Shown: positions 16,841 to 25,678, counted from the first letter of the stretch. The stretch: DNA of 50,631 nt from Candidatus Kapaibacterium sp. (GCA_017302855.1 JAFLBY010000003.1:1-50631); one strand, 5' to 3'. Notes: generated from the sequence alone by a model not told the origin. Numbers and translations: made by a program.

Positions 16841-17638
16841 ATGCAACAACAGAAAAAGTCTTCCCATGGTATAAGACGCAAACCCAAACCGCATCACCAT
16901 GAAGAACATGACAATGCGGAGCGCTATTTGATTACCTATGCTGATTTGATTACATTGCTCCTTGGGCTTTTTGTTATTCTGTATGCTTCCTCGCAAGTGG
17001 ATGCAGCCAAATACAATGGTGTTGTGTCGGCATTTACCGAATATTTTGAAGAAAAACAGCCGGATGATCCCAATAGCGATAAAGTGCTTCCCGGCAGCCA
17101 AGGTATTCCCGCACCGATACTTCCGGCAAGCCAAGAAAAAACCTTGGATGAATTAGACAAGGACATAAAAAAAAGCTTCGAGAAATTTATCAGCAATGGC
17201 ACTCTGACGCTTGAACGCACTCCCAAAGGTCTGGCTTTACGATTGCCGGAAATGCTTTTATTCCGTTCCGGCAGTGCGGATTTGCAACCGGTAGGTCTGA
17301 TATTGCTTGACACTCTCGCATCGCTCTTTCAAGGTGTGCGAAAACAATTTATTATTGAAGGACACACAGATAGTATGCCAATTAAACGCAACTATATGTA
17401 CCCTTCCAACTTACATCTATCGTCGGCAAGAGCATTAAATGTGGGATATTATTTAATACAGCGCGGCATTGATAAAAGCCTTTGCTCGGCGCAAGCGTAT
17501 GGTGAATCACAGCCCTTAGTTCCCAATAACACAGAGCAAGGCAGACAAAAAAACAGACGCGTAGAAATAATACTTGAAGACTTGCCAATTGATAAACCCT
17601 CCGACGATGGATACATTACTGATTCCTTAAACCGTTAA
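16841..17638 (+). CDS. motB: MotB-type flagellar stator / OmpA-domain protein
   Basis: The product is 265 residues from ATG 16841, or 269 from ATG 16829. I prefer 16841 because the earlier ATG abuts a terminator T-run. A basic N-terminus is followed by a single membrane helix containing RYLITYADLITLLLGLFVIL. The Asp of YADL is the expected proton-carrying residue, and a short plug-like stretch follows (VVSAFTEYFEE). Residues about 120-255 form an OmpA/MotB peptidoglycan-binding domain (FRSGSADLQP, FIIEGHTDSMPI, LSSARALNVGYYLI, GRQKNRRVEIIL). MotB anchors the stator that drives the flagellar motor, together with MotA. No motA is in the window. fliW and csrA lie immediately downstream, supporting a motility context. 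A gliding or transport ExbD/OmpA hybrid is less likely. Confidence 0.85.
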   Translation: MQQQKKSSHGIRRKPKPHHHEEHDNAERYLITYADLITLLLGLFVILYASSQVDAAKYNGVVSAFTEYFEEKQPDDPNSDKVLPGSQGIPAPILPASQEKTLDELDKDIKKSFEKFISNGTLTLERTPKGLALRLPEMLLFRSGSADLQPVGLILLDTLASLFQGVRKQFIIEGHTDSMPIKRNYMYPSNLHLSSARALNVGYYLIQRGIDKSLCSAQAYGESQPLVPNNTEQGRQKNRRVEIILEDLPIDKPSDDGYITDSLNR

Positions 17639-17644
17639 TTTTCT

Positions 17645-17652
17645 TATCTTTG
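17645..17652 (+). promoter_or_regulatory. Probable promoter -7 element TATCTTTG ahead of fliW
   Basis: An exact TAnnTTTG match is overlapped by TATAAT at 17653-17658, 45-52 bp before the fliW ATG. A separate start for fliW-csrA from motB is plausible. The -33 side is not convincing. Confidence 0.45.
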
Positions 17653-17696
17653 TATAATAGATTTTATTAAAAGCCAGAACAATAGGAGATAGTTCC

Positions 17697-18563
17697 ATGC
17701 AGGATGCACACACTACATCACAGGCACATTCGATTGAAACATCGGAATATGGCACTCTTCACTTAGAAGACCGCCACCTTGTGGAGTTCCCCGAAGGGCT
17801 TCATGGTTTTGAACATCTGAAAAAATTTGTCGTGATAGCCGACGATTCTCTTGTCCCCTTCAAATGGTTGTTGTCCATTGAAAATCCGTCCATAGGTTTC
17901 CCTATTCTCAGCCCTTTTCAAGTGGACTTTTCGTATCAGACCGAGGTAGAGTATGACTCTGCTTGCTGCGCGCCTATGGTAATTGTCACATTGTATGACA
18001 GCGAAAAACAAACGGCTACTGCCAATATGCGTGCACCAATTATTTTTGATATGAAGCGTGGGACGGCTCGACAAATTCTGGTGAAAGACTCTGCATACAG
18101 CGAAAATCATCCCATTGTGCAAGGCGCACAACATCAAAACATTACAAGCAAAAAGCGAATTTACACAAGTCAATTCGGTGCTTTAGATATAGACGAATCG
18201 CAAATCATTACTTTTATCGAAGGCATTCTCGGATTTGATCATCTTCATGATTTTATCCTTGTGGCAGAAGAAAATATGGCTCCCTTGGAATGGCTTGTAT
18301 CGCTCGAAAATCCATCCATAGGTTTACCGATTATCAACCCTTGGTATATTTACGATGAGTATGAGTTTCGTGATTATGATCAACAAAGAGACGTGGTCTA
18401 TGTTGTCGTAACTCTCGGCAGCCGCTCCGACCGCATGACCGTTAATTTACGAGCACCTATTGTCATAAATACTGCTGCAAAATCAGGTCATCAGTTAATT
18501 CTCCCGTCAGATAAATATATGACGGAATTTCCCATTGGCACGCATAGCGGCTCAGAACAATAA
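17697..18563 (+). CDS. fliW: Tandem double-domain FliW, flagellar assembly factor / CsrA antagonist
   Basis: The product has 288 residues, about twice a usual FliW. Both halves are complete FliW domains. Half 1 (about 15-145) has GTLHLEDRHLVEFPEGLHGF, PFKWLLSIENPSIGFPI and NMRAPIIFDM. Half 2 (about 157-280) has GALDIDESQIITFIEGILGF, PLEWLVSLENPSIGLPI and NLRAPIVINT. FliW binds flagellin and, when free, binds CsrA and relieves CsrA repression of flagellin translation. The LQS usually found in PFxWLQS is LLS in half 1 and LVS in half 2. An AGGAG ribosome site (TAGGAGATAG) precedes ATG 17697. csrA follows after 16 bp, almost certainly in the same transcript. Confidence 0.9.
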   Translation: MQDAHTTSQAHSIETSEYGTLHLEDRHLVEFPEGLHGFEHLKKFVVIADDSLVPFKWLLSIENPSIGFPILSPFQVDFSYQTEVEYDSACCAPMVIVTLYDSEKQTATANMRAPIIFDMKRGTARQILVKDSAYSENHPIVQGAQHQNITSKKRIYTSQFGALDIDESQIITFIEGILGFDHLHDFILVAEENMAPLEWLVSLENPSIGLPIINPWYIYDEYEFRDYDQQRDVVYVVVTLGSRSDRMTVNLRAPIVINTAAKSGHQLILPSDKYMTEFPIGTHSGSEQ

Positions 18564-18579
18564 TCAGGAGAAAACAGCT

Positions 18580-18837
18580 ATGTTAGTATTGTCAAGAAAA
18601 GCAGGTGAAGTTGTAACTATCGGCGGTGATATTAAAGTCACTATTGTCAGTGTGGACAGAGGTGTGGTGCGTTTGGGTATTGAAGCGCCAAGAGATGTTC
18701 CTGTCCATCGTAAAGAAGTATATGACCGTATTGTGGAGCTTAATGTTCAGGCAGCCACCTCCGATGTGAATGCTTTGCAACAAGCATTTGTCGCTGCCAA
18801 TATTGCTGCTAATCGCGAAAAGAAAAATGAAGAATAA
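18580..18837 (+). CDS. csrA: CsrA translational regulator
   Basis: The product is 85 residues from ATG 18580 (upstream CAGGAG), beginning MLVLSRKAGEVVTIGGDIKV, the invariant CsrA start. VRLGIEAPRDVPVHRKEVYD is the conserved RNA-binding C-terminal edge. The tail after about residue 60 (ALQQAFVAANIAANREKKN) is longer than in E. coli (61 residues) and helical, as in FliW-regulated CsrA proteins where the C-terminal extension contributes to FliW binding. It binds GGA-containing hairpins in mRNA leaders and blocks translation. It is paired with the double FliW upstream. A longer in-frame start at 18535 would overlap fliW and lacks support. Confidence 0.95.
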   Translation: MLVLSRKAGEVVTIGGDIKVTIVSVDRGVVRLGIEAPRDVPVHRKEVYDRIVELNVQAATSDVNALQQAFVAANIAANREKKNEE

Positions 18838-19038
18838 TAGCTTTTTTTTACTAAGTGAACAATAGTATAACCGGATTGAAATGATTTTGGAGTTTTCAGT
18901 GTTTCAAATCATTATACATCAACAAAATCAATGATGAAATTCTCTGCAATCTCTTTAATCATGGTACAGCTTTTGAAAAAAACAATCGTATTTTGTCTAA
19001 AATATTTTTATATATAGTAATTTCAGTATAGCAAAGCA

Positions 19039-19635
19039 ATGAATGAGTTAAGTGTTTTAATAATTGACGACGATGTATGGATGCAGCGCATCCTCTCTAA
19101 AATTGTTTCAAGTTTTGGATTTAAACCCTATGTCGCTTCTAATGGATACGATGGCATAGCATTAGCAGTGGAACATCATCCCACATTAATTATGCTTGAT
19201 GTACTTATGGCTGACCTTTCCGGACATCAAACATTAAAAGTACTCAAATCAATAAAACGCACCCGTGATATACCTATAATTATGGTGACTGCAATTTCCG
19301 ATATAGAAAATATAGGCACAGCTATTCGCACGGGTGCAATAGGATTTATTGGTAAACCTTTCACACGAGCCACTATATTTGAAAAATTACGAGATGTGCT
19401 CGGCAAAGATATTATTTCTCAAGCAAGTGCCATTAAATTCCCTACCGATAAAGATACTGATGAGTCAGACACAAGCTCTGCGCCGCAAGCAATTAAACAG
19501 GACAATGAACCGACACAGCACGATACACATAAAACCGCAACATTATCGCCCGGCTCTATTTCTCAACGCTATAAAGAAGACGATAAACGTAATCTTGATG
19601 CCATAAAAGAATTATTGCTTAAGCCAAAAGGGTAA
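19039..19635 (+). CDS. Receiver-domain response regulator without a recognisable output domain
   Basis: The product has 198 residues. Residues 1-125 are a receiver: acidic pocket IIDDD (10-12), phosphoacceptor D54 in IMLDVLM, T84 in IMVTAIS and K106 in GKPF. The rest (about 130-198) is polar and low in complexity, rich in Thr, Asp, Gln and Lys, ending in a short helix (DDKRNLDAIKELLL). No DNA-binding or enzymatic domain is seen, so it probably signals by protein contact, as CheY-like or phosphorelay proteins do. No partner kinase is next to it. Upstream 18838-19038 holds an imperfect inverted repeat AATGATTT/AAATCATT (18880-18887 with 18906-18913). Confidence 0.8.
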   Translation: MNELSVLIIDDDVWMQRILSKIVSSFGFKPYVASNGYDGIALAVEHHPTLIMLDVLMADLSGHQTLKVLKSIKRTRDIPIIMVTAISDIENIGTAIRTGAIGFIGKPFTRATIFEKLRDVLGKDIISQASAIKFPTDKDTDESDTSSAPQAIKQDNEPTQHDTHKTATLSPGSISQRYKEDDKRNLDAIKELLLKPKG

Positions 19636-20155
19636 TTCCGCAAAGTGCCGAGAAATAATGTTGCAATACATGGAGAAACTATGAACTTGTCTAAACATTG
19701 CTCAAGACTATAATAGCACGTACTGCATAAAAAAACACGATGAGTTATTAAATTTTTTATCATTAAAAAACATTATGAGTACACTGTGTAAGTTTATAGA
19801 TGATATAGTTATAATTTAGTACAAAAATATTGAGAACAAACAGTGATTTTTAGAAAATAATCTCTTCATTTATTGCTGTTTACTTTTTTTCTATGTTTTC
19901 ATTCAGCTATACCGAGCAATTGCTCTATTTGTGTGACGTACTCTTATTTTTACCAATGTACGAATATGGTATTTCTCTGTTGTTGTTTAGGCAAGTTCAC
20001 ACACAAAATTCTTACACTCCGACAAAATTACACTGACAAAGTAAGGCAATACTCATCAGTTTTGAAGTTAAATAGAGTATGTATTACAGATAGTTCGCAA
20101 ACGAGAATAAAGCCAAATATGTATATTTGCATTTTTACAATTGTGGATTGCATAG
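19636..20155. other. 520-bp gap without a credible gene
   Basis: It is AT-rich. A 96-codon frame at 19873-20163 is cysteine-rich, compositionally unlike its neighbours and lacks a start signal, so I do not call it. 19951-19999 resembles 34623-34671 (CCAATRTACGAAT and, 31-32 bp on, GTTTAGnnAAGTTCA). A TATATTTG box is at 20122-20129. Confidence 0.5.
20122..20129 (+). promoter_or_regulatory. Possible -7 box TATATTTG for the small gene at 20156
   Basis: An exact TAnnTTTG match lies 26 bp ahead of ATG 20156, giving a very short leader. No clear -33 TTTG at the usual distance. Confidence 0.4.
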
Positions 20156-20512
20156 ATGAATGAGCAAGATATAAGACCAAATGATGACAATTTCGATATT
20201 GAACAATACAGTCGGGAAAAAGAATCCGAAAGGAAACAAAAGGAATTTCTTGATTTTTCCGATTTGGAAGAAATTGCGGGTACATTAAAAGGAGTTCCCC
20301 GTTCAAGTCGCATACCGGCAGAAATCGTGCGTGACGGCGGTGGCACCATAGAAGTTATTGCCGAACATAATCATGACGAAGAGAACGGAGAAGAGCCACA
20401 AATTTTAGTTCATCGTACCGCGGAGGGCGAAGTCCGCTTGGTAGAAATTATTTGCACTTGCGGAAAAAAAATAAAATTACAGTTGCAATATACTGAACCG
20501 GAAGCGGAGTGA
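20156..20512 (+). CDS. Conserved-looking small cytoplasmic protein, unknown function
   Basis: The product has 118 residues. The N-terminal half is charged and helical (QYSREKESERKQKEFLDFSD). A linker (VPRSSRIPAEIVRDGGGTIE) leads to a C-terminal beta-rich part with RLVEIICTCGKKIKLQLQY, where CTC is followed by alternating hydrophobic strands. The Cys-x-Cys-Gly-Lys-Lys pair could bind a metal. No signal peptide or membrane helix is seen. I do not recognise the family. It lies downstream of the motility and receiver genes and converges with clpS, with adjacent stops touching (20512/20513), so no terminator fits between them. Confidence 0.65.
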   Translation: MNEQDIRPNDDNFDIEQYSREKESERKQKEFLDFSDLEEIAGTLKGVPRSSRIPAEIVRDGGGTIEVIAEHNHDEENGEEPQILVHRTAEGEVRLVEIICTCGKKIKLQLQYTEPEAE

Positions 20513-20839
20513 TTACATCTGCACTTCGGTATGAAGAGCTATTTCCTCCAGCACGCTGCTGACGCGCAGACAATCGGTCATATCGCCGGAATATACAACC
20601 GCTTTACCGCGCGTATGCACTTCCCATGTCAAATCTTCTGCTTCGGCATACGAACAACCGATGGCTTTGATAATTTGATAGGTCACTTCATCCATTGAGT
20701 GTTCTTCATCATTATATAAAATTACTCTTGCAGCAAGCCCCGTGATGGTTTCTTCGGCAAACAGTACATCTTCACTTGTATCATTGTCAAAAACTGAATA
20801 TATGTCATTCATAGCGGTTTGTGTCATATTTTGGTACAA
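20513..20839 (-). CDS. clpS: ClpS-family adaptor for ClpAP proteolysis
   Basis: The product has 108 residues. From about residue 36 it carries the ClpS core: ARVILYNDEEHSMDEVTYQI (the ND of YNDEEHSM lines the N-degron pocket), the CSYAEAEDLTWEVHTRGKAVVY helix-strand unit and CLRVSSVLEEIALHTEV at the end. ClpS delivers N-end-rule substrates to ClpA/ClpC. The N-terminal extension (about 35 residues, acidic) is where ClpS engages the unfoldase. ATG 20839 or ATG 20827 may be the start. The gene is divergent from alr, with 42 bp between the start codons. No clpA is in the window. Confidence 0.85.
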   Translation of the reverse strand: MYQNMTQTAMNDIYSVFDNDTSEDVLFAEETITGLAARVILYNDEEHSMDEVTYQIIKAIGCSYAEAEDLTWEVHTRGKAVVYSGDMTDCLRVSSVLEEIALHTEVQM

Positions 20840-20881
20840 AATTACGTCCTCTGATTTTTATTTTGGTCTATATGGACGAAT

Positions 20882-22003
20882 ATGAGAGCAATTATTGCCG
20901 AAATCAACACCGAGAATTTACGTCATAACTTTCGTTTAATTAAAGAATTAGCATCGCCTGCCGGTATATTGCCAATGGTCAAAGCCAATGCCTATGGGCA
21001 TGGTATTGTGGAGTGTACAAGGATATTTCAGCAAGAAGGCGCAGCCAAAGTTGGGGTGGCATATATCCATGAAGTCATAACTTTACGGCGCGCCGGTATT
21101 ACAATGCCTGCACTGTGTTTTACTCCTCCCGAGCATGATGATCCGCTCTTGTACCCGACATTTAATGCCGAAGCAGTGGTATGGTCTGCCGATACAGTAC
21201 GTCGCCTTTCCGATGCTGCTGTTACATTAGGTGCTACCGTCAAAGTACATTTATCCATTGATACCGGAATGAATCGCGATGGGGTCATGCCCACCGATGT
21301 GATGCATGTATTGAAGCAATGTTATCATTTACCCGGCATTCAGTGGGAAGGGATTTTTACCCATTTTGCAACGGCTGACGGCGATGATGATGACTATGCG
21401 CATTGGCAATTAGAACAATTTAAGCGTGTATATCAAGAAATTCATGCAGCCGGTTACCGTTTCCGCTATGTTCATGCAGCAAACTCCGGTGCTATTATTC
21501 ATCTGCATGATGCAAATTTTGACCTTGTGCGACCGGGCATAGCTCTTTATGGCTATAAACCATCACCTCTGATAACTGAATCCATTGATTTACGTCCGGT
21601 GATGTCGCTTAAAACAAAAATTGTGTCATTTCGAAGACTTCCCGCTCACTCATCGGTCAGCTATGGCAGACGCTATTATACAGATAAAGAAACCACCATT
21701 GTCACTATTCCCGTGGGCTATGGCGATGGTTGGTCACGCTTGCTTACCGGCAAAGTGGAATGCCTTATTCATGGTAAACGTTTCCCGATTGTCGGCACTA
21801 TTTGTATGGATGGATGTATGGTGGATGTAGGCGATGAAAATGTTCAGACAGGTGAAGAAGTGGTGCTGATTGGACAACAAGGCAATGAAATCATCACTGC
21901 GCAAGATATAGCACAGAAAATAGGTACCATCCCTTATGAAATTACAGCTTCCGTAACAGCAAGAGTAGAAAGAATTTACACAGGAAATGAATCGTCATAT
22001 TAG
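20882..22003 (+). CDS. alr: Alanine racemase
   Basis: The 373-residue PLP enzyme interconverts L- and D-alanine for peptidoglycan. The PLP lysine is K34 in MVKANAYGHG. The catalytic tyrosine of the opposite subunit is Y261 in SVSYGRRY. Other family marks are LSIDTGMNRDG, GIFTHFATAD, VRPGIALYGYKP, VTIPVGYGDGW and VGTICMDGCMVDV. Length is typical. ATG 20882 starts directly at MRAIIAEINTENLRHN, the usual beginning, so the start is secure. The gene probably has its own transcript; its downstream gap holds no clear terminator. Confidence 0.95.
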   Translation: MRAIIAEINTENLRHNFRLIKELASPAGILPMVKANAYGHGIVECTRIFQQEGAAKVGVAYIHEVITLRRAGITMPALCFTPPEHDDPLLYPTFNAEAVVWSADTVRRLSDAAVTLGATVKVHLSIDTGMNRDGVMPTDVMHVLKQCYHLPGIQWEGIFTHFATADGDDDDYAHWQLEQFKRVYQEIHAAGYRFRYVHAANSGAIIHLHDANFDLVRPGIALYGYKPSPLITESIDLRPVMSLKTKIVSFRRLPAHSSVSYGRRYYTDKETTIVTIPVGYGDGWSRLLTGKVECLIHGKRFPIVGTICMDGCMVDVGDENVQTGEEVVLIGQQGNEIITAQDIAQKIGTIPYEITASVTARVERIYTGNESSY

Positions 22004-22182
22004 CACGATTTTACCTACGTATTGACTTGATTCATTGTATGCTTGGAATCATGAAGAATCACAAAAAAAGCATAGGATGCAAAAAAAACAGTATTGACAT
22101 TGAACCTTTGTTCTTTTCATGTGTACTGTGACCATAATGCGCATTGACCTTTCTTTTTTTCACAATTATCACATGAATTTCA

Positions 22183-23625
22183 ATGAAAACAATCATCATT
22201 ATCTTTATTATGTCATTTTCTATGATAATGGCAGAAGAAACCGCACAACTTATCCCTCAGTATGCACAACATTCATTTCCGCATGAATGGTATAAAACAC
22301 AATTGCAGCTATGGAAAAAAATAGTCCAAAAAGAACCACAGAATGCTATTGCATGGTATCAAATATTCAAAGCTCAGCGTTATGCTTTTTTTGGTGATAC
22401 GATCACAAGTCGTGAAGCAAAAACCGAAACGATGAAAACTTTACTCGAGTCAATGGGAAAAAATGTGCCCGAATCAGCCGAATATCATTTAGCAATGTGG
22501 CGCAATGGTGGCAGTAATCGCGATTTATATCATCATTTAGACAAAGCATTTACTTTGGCTCCGAATCATCCCGAAATACCCGAGGAAATGGTTGTCTATC
22601 ACGAATTACTTTTCAACAAACATAAAAGAGATTTTTTTGTAAAAAAAATGTATGACAAAAAAAACTCCATAGCTCCGGCTCTATTAGATTACAGCTATAA
22701 TGTCCTTATGTCTGTTGAAAAAAATGCAGTGCTTTTTGTTGCCGGTGATAATGATACCTACCCCTTATGGATATTACAAGCAGTAAAAGGCATACGCCCT
22801 GATGTTCTTGTCCTTAATACGTCTTTATTTACAGAAAAATCATATCATGAAGGCATCGTAAAAAAATATGGATTTACAGCAGATGAATCACTGATGAGCG
22901 ATGATAATCAATTGAAAGTGGGTCCGCAACAAGCCATTGCCGATTATATAAAAACATTGTGTGAACGCTATACGGAACGTCCGGTCTATTTTGCATTAAC
23001 TATAGATACTTCAATTACTTCACCATTAAAAGAATATTTGTATATCACCGGAATGGCGCAGAAATATTCGCGCAAACATTTTGATAATATTGCGATATTG
23101 AAACACAATTGGGAAAAATTCCGCCTTGATTATCTTTCCTTAGAATATTATACCGAAGATTTTAATGCTAATGCCACTTGGCTTCCATTTTTCAATATGA
23201 ATTATATTTCCCCGATAGCAGTATTATATGAACATTATTCTTATGCAGGGGATAAAGCCAAAGCAGCAACATTGAAAGAATTTGCTTTAACATTGTCCGA
23301 TAAAGCCGAGCAAACCGAAGAAGTACGTCGTTATTTTAATGATATTGATGAAAAAACTATCTCAACAGTACAAGAGTCACCGTCAATAACAGCGAGTAAT
23401 ATTGTCATAAAACCCAATCCTGCGCATAATTCAGTTACTTTTGATATACCTTCGACTATGACAACGCGGATCGTTATTATTGATATGCAAGGCAATATAA
23501 TGAAGGAAATAGAAACTGCGGGTACCATTACTATCCCCATCACAGATTTAATCAATGGAAACTATACGGTGCAATTTTTTGGTGATTTTGGAGTATTGTC
23601 GAAAAACCTTGTTATAGTACGATAA
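22183..23625 (+). CDS. Secreted T9SS protein related to the C-terminal part of DUF2723 proteins
   Basis: The product has 480 residues. A signal peptide ([15 protein letters not shown]) is followed by a TPR-like helical region ([32 protein letters not shown]). The block [20 protein letters not shown] with [14 protein letters not shown] matches the GDNDT-P-W-Q...GIRPDV signature found in the soluble C-terminal region of DUF2723/GT117-type membrane proteins of Bacteroidota. No membrane helices of that family are present. Residues about 400-480 are a T9SS type A domain ([14 protein letters not shown] ... [12 protein letters not shown]). A sigma factor gene starts 4 bp after its stop, implying co-transcription. 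Function is unknown. Confidence 0.75.
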   Translation: MKTIIIIFIMSFSMIMAEETAQLIPQYAQHSFPHEWYKTQLQLWKKIVQKEPQNAIAWYQIFKAQRYAFFGDTITSREAKTETMKTLLESMGKNVPESAEYHLAMWRNGGSNRDLYHHLDKAFTLAPNHPEIPEEMVVYHELLFNKHKRDFFVKKMYDKKNSIAPALLDYSYNVLMSVEKNAVLFVAGDNDTYPLWILQAVKGIRPDVLVLNTSLFTEKSYHEGIVKKYGFTADESLMSDDNQLKVGPQQAIADYIKTLCERYTERPVYFALTIDTSITSPLKEYLYITGMAQKYSRKHFDNIAILKHNWEKFRLDYLSLEYYTEDFNANATWLPFFNMNYISPIAVLYEHYSYAGDKAKAATLKEFALTLSDKAEQTEEVRRYFNDIDEKTISTVQESPSITASNIVIKPNPAHNSVTFDIPSTMTTRIVIIDMQGNIMKEIETAGTITIPITDLINGNYTVQFFGDFGVLSKNLVIVR

Positions 23626-23629
23626 GCGA

Positions 23630-24214
23630 ATGCGTTTTTTCTCAAAAATAGTTACCAAAAAATCAGACGAAGAGCTGTTACATTCTTTAGGGCGGGGCAA
23701 TAGCTCTGCCCTTGATGAATTATATAGCCGTTATGCAAAGCGGATTGTGTTTTATTGTACCAAAATGTTAAGTGATCCACAAAAATCCGAAGATATTGTC
23801 CATGATATTTTTCTTAAAATTATTGAAAATCCTTCTATTGTAGATACACAAAAATCGTTTTCTACGTGGGTATTTTCTTGTGCTTATAATGCTTGCAAAA
23901 ATGAATATCGTCGCCGACAAACAAAAGAAATACCACATAATGAATTAGATGAGCACTTAGTTCAAAACGCAGACTTTATTCATGATACTGATATAGCCTT
24001 ATTCAAAGAATTACTCGAACAAAGTCTGGATGAATTAAGTTCAGAGCACCGCACAGTATTTATTTTACGTTATACCGAAGATTTCTCACTCAAAGAAATT
24101 GCAAATGTGACAGGTATCCCTGAAGGGACAGTAAAGTCACGCCTGTATTATGCAGTAAAAAAACTTGCACAACAATTACACACATTTTCTCATTATTATA
24201 CGGATATATCATGA
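23630..24214 (+). CDS. ECF-type sigma-70 family RNA polymerase sigma factor
   Basis: The product has 194 residues. Region 2 (about 28-95) has ALDELYSRYAKRIVFYC, EDIVHDIFLKII and FSTWVFSCAYNACKNEYRR. Region 4 (about 130-185) has SLDELSSEHRTVFILRY, SLKEIANVTGIPEGTVKSRL and YYAVKKL, a helix-turn-helix that reads the -35 element. It directs RNA polymerase to an envelope- or stress-type regulon. It starts 4 bp after a T9SS cargo gene and overlaps the next gene by 4 bp (ATGA), the classical sigma/anti-sigma arrangement. In P. gingivalis an ECF factor controls T9SS genes, so a secretion-linked role is possible here. Confidence 0.93.
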   Translation: MRFFSKIVTKKSDEELLHSLGRGNSSALDELYSRYAKRIVFYCTKMLSDPQKSEDIVHDIFLKIIENPSIVDTQKSFSTWVFSCAYNACKNEYRRRQTKEIPHNELDEHLVQNADFIHDTDIALFKELLEQSLDELSSEHRTVFILRYTEDFSLKEIANVTGIPEGTVKSRLYYAVKKLAQQLHTFSHYYTDIS

Positions 24215-24894
24215 AAAATATAGAAAAAGAAGATATTCCCGAACTTGCGGCACGCATACCATTTGAGCAATTAAGTGAGTCGGAACAAGAAAGGATTATT
24301 AGTCTGATAGGCAGTCCTCAGATATACGCCTCATTAGGGTACTCTGCCGAAAAAAGCAAAGAGATACTTACGAGCGAATATAGCGCGTCGCCTTCATTAC
24401 ATAAAGCTCCCGCTGCATTGCATAATGCTTTACGACGACGTTCACAAATTTCTGCACCTTTATTATTCAGACCTATTCCATTATATCAAGCCGGTTTAGC
24501 AGTGGCGGCAACCATAGCATGTATATTTATTATGGTGCCACAGCAAAAAACGACCAATACAGTCGTGTCATCTTTACCGGCGCAACCGACCATTATTGTG
24601 CAGACAATCAATAAAGATTCTTTGGTATCTCTTATACGTGACAGTTTACAGTATGTTTTTGTACAAAAAGAATATGTAAAAGCCAATCATAAAAATAATA
24701 TACAAGAAAAGAATACTGATTATGAGCAAATATCGGAACATATTGCATATAATGATACAACCATTGAAAAGCAGAAAAATCCCTTTGTTGGTTTAGACAA
24801 TATGGATATGGTTTTGTCACAAAAAAAAGGTATCACTTCCAACGCTCATTATACGGCTGCAAAATTTGCATATCGTCCAAGAACCGAACGATAG
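24211..24894 (+). CDS. Putative membrane anti-sigma factor
   Basis: The product has 227 residues and overlaps the sigma gene by ATGA. The N-terminal cytoplasmic part (about 1-90) has helices with EKEDIPELAARIPFEQL, LSESEQERIISLIG and PAALHNALRRRS. One membrane helix follows (AGLAVAATIACIFIMV, about 95-112), then a periplasmic tail of about 110 residues with no recognised domain. No zinc-binding HxxxCxxC of ZAS anti-sigmas is present, so it would be a divergent class. Assignment rests mainly on coupling and topology. It may sense T9SS or envelope state and sequester the sigma factor. Confidence 0.65.
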   Translation: MKNIEKEDIPELAARIPFEQLSESEQERIISLIGSPQIYASLGYSAEKSKEILTSEYSASPSLHKAPAALHNALRRRSQISAPLLFRPIPLYQAGLAVAATIACIFIMVPQQKTTNTVVSSLPAQPTIIVQTINKDSLVSLIRDSLQYVFVQKEYVKANHKNNIQEKNTDYEQISEHIAYNDTTIEKQKNPFVGLDNMDMVLSQKKGITSNAHYTAAKFAYRPRTER

Positions 24895-24953
24895 ATATAA
24901 GGTAAATTTGGAGTGTCGGTCTTACATAGGGCATATTAGTAAGTATATCTCTC

Positions 24954-24967
24954 ATGACAAATGTCAT
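24954..24967. promoter_or_regulatory. Palindrome ATGACAAATGTCAT, possible operator
   Basis: It is a perfect 6-bp dyad around AA, followed by TTTT. It lies 60 bp behind the anti-sigma gene and 131 bp ahead of the fasciclin gene. It could be an operator for a dimeric regulator or a weak hairpin end. Confidence 0.25.
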
Positions 24968-25097
24968 TTTTACAGCATATTTTTTCATGTAAATTGCGTG
25001 ATATAGTAAGCAAAAGAGTGTGTAATATTCTCTGTGAAGCTATAGAGAAGGTGCGGATTTTGTTCATTCTTTATTTACACATTTCAAGGAACCCATT

Positions 25098-25655
25098 ATG
25101 AGAATGGTATTATCTCACATTGCATGTATTGCAATCTTTGCGACATTTGTCGGTTGTTCAGCCGATACAAACAAACAAGCCGAATCAGCCGGTGGAACCG
25201 AAATTGAGCATGGTGCGGGCCAGTCCGGTATTGTTGATGATGAATCAGCAAAGGATGTAGTAAAAATTGCGGTCGGATCGCCCGACCATACAACATTGGT
25301 GGCTGCCGTTAAAGCGGGTGAATTAGTGGATGCTTTGTCCAATGCCGGACCTTTTACCGTTTTTGCACCTGTCAATGCTGCCTTCGATGCCTTACCTAAA
25401 GGAACAGTGGAAACATTGCTCAAACCCGAAAACAAGGAAAAATTAGTAGATATTTTGCAGCATCATGTGGCTGTTGCTGTCTATGACACCGACCGTTTCA
25501 CTCATGGGCAAATAATCAATATGGTTGATGGTAATAATGTTACCATGACACAAAAAGGAAATGATTGGTATATAGATGACGCAAAAATTGTCGGCTCCGT
25601 TCGTGCTTCAAATGGTATTGTCCATGTCATAGACAAAGTGGTTTTGGCAAAATAA
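25098..25655 (+). CDS. Fasciclin-domain lipoprotein
   Basis: The product has 185 residues. The signal peptide ends in a lipobox (IFATFVGC, Cys at about 20), predicting a lipid-anchored outer-membrane or periplasmic protein. After a Gly/Ser-rich linker, residues about 55-185 are one FAS1 domain: DHTTLVAAVKAGELVDALS, PFTVFAPVNAAFDALP, KGTVETLLKP, LQHHVAVAVYD and the closing GSVRASNGIVHVIDKVVL. FAS1 domains mediate adhesion. AAGGA lies 8 bp upstream of ATG 25098. It is monocistronic with its own terminator at 25679. Confidence 0.92.
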   Translation: MRMVLSHIACIAIFATFVGCSADTNKQAESAGGTEIEHGAGQSGIVDDESAKDVVKIAVGSPDHTTLVAAVKAGELVDALSNAGPFTVFAPVNAAFDALPKGTVETLLKPENKEKLVDILQHHVAVAVYDTDRFTHGQIINMVDGNNVTMTQKGNDWYIDDAKIVGSVRASNGIVHVIDKVVLAK

Positions 25656-25678
25656 TATAAATTTAATTTCTTAAATTT

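Noticed and set aside
19873-20163. 96-codon frame in the gap before 20156
   Set aside because: No start signal, Cys/Phe-rich AT-type composition, no domain, and it overlaps the promoter-like box and start of the next gene.
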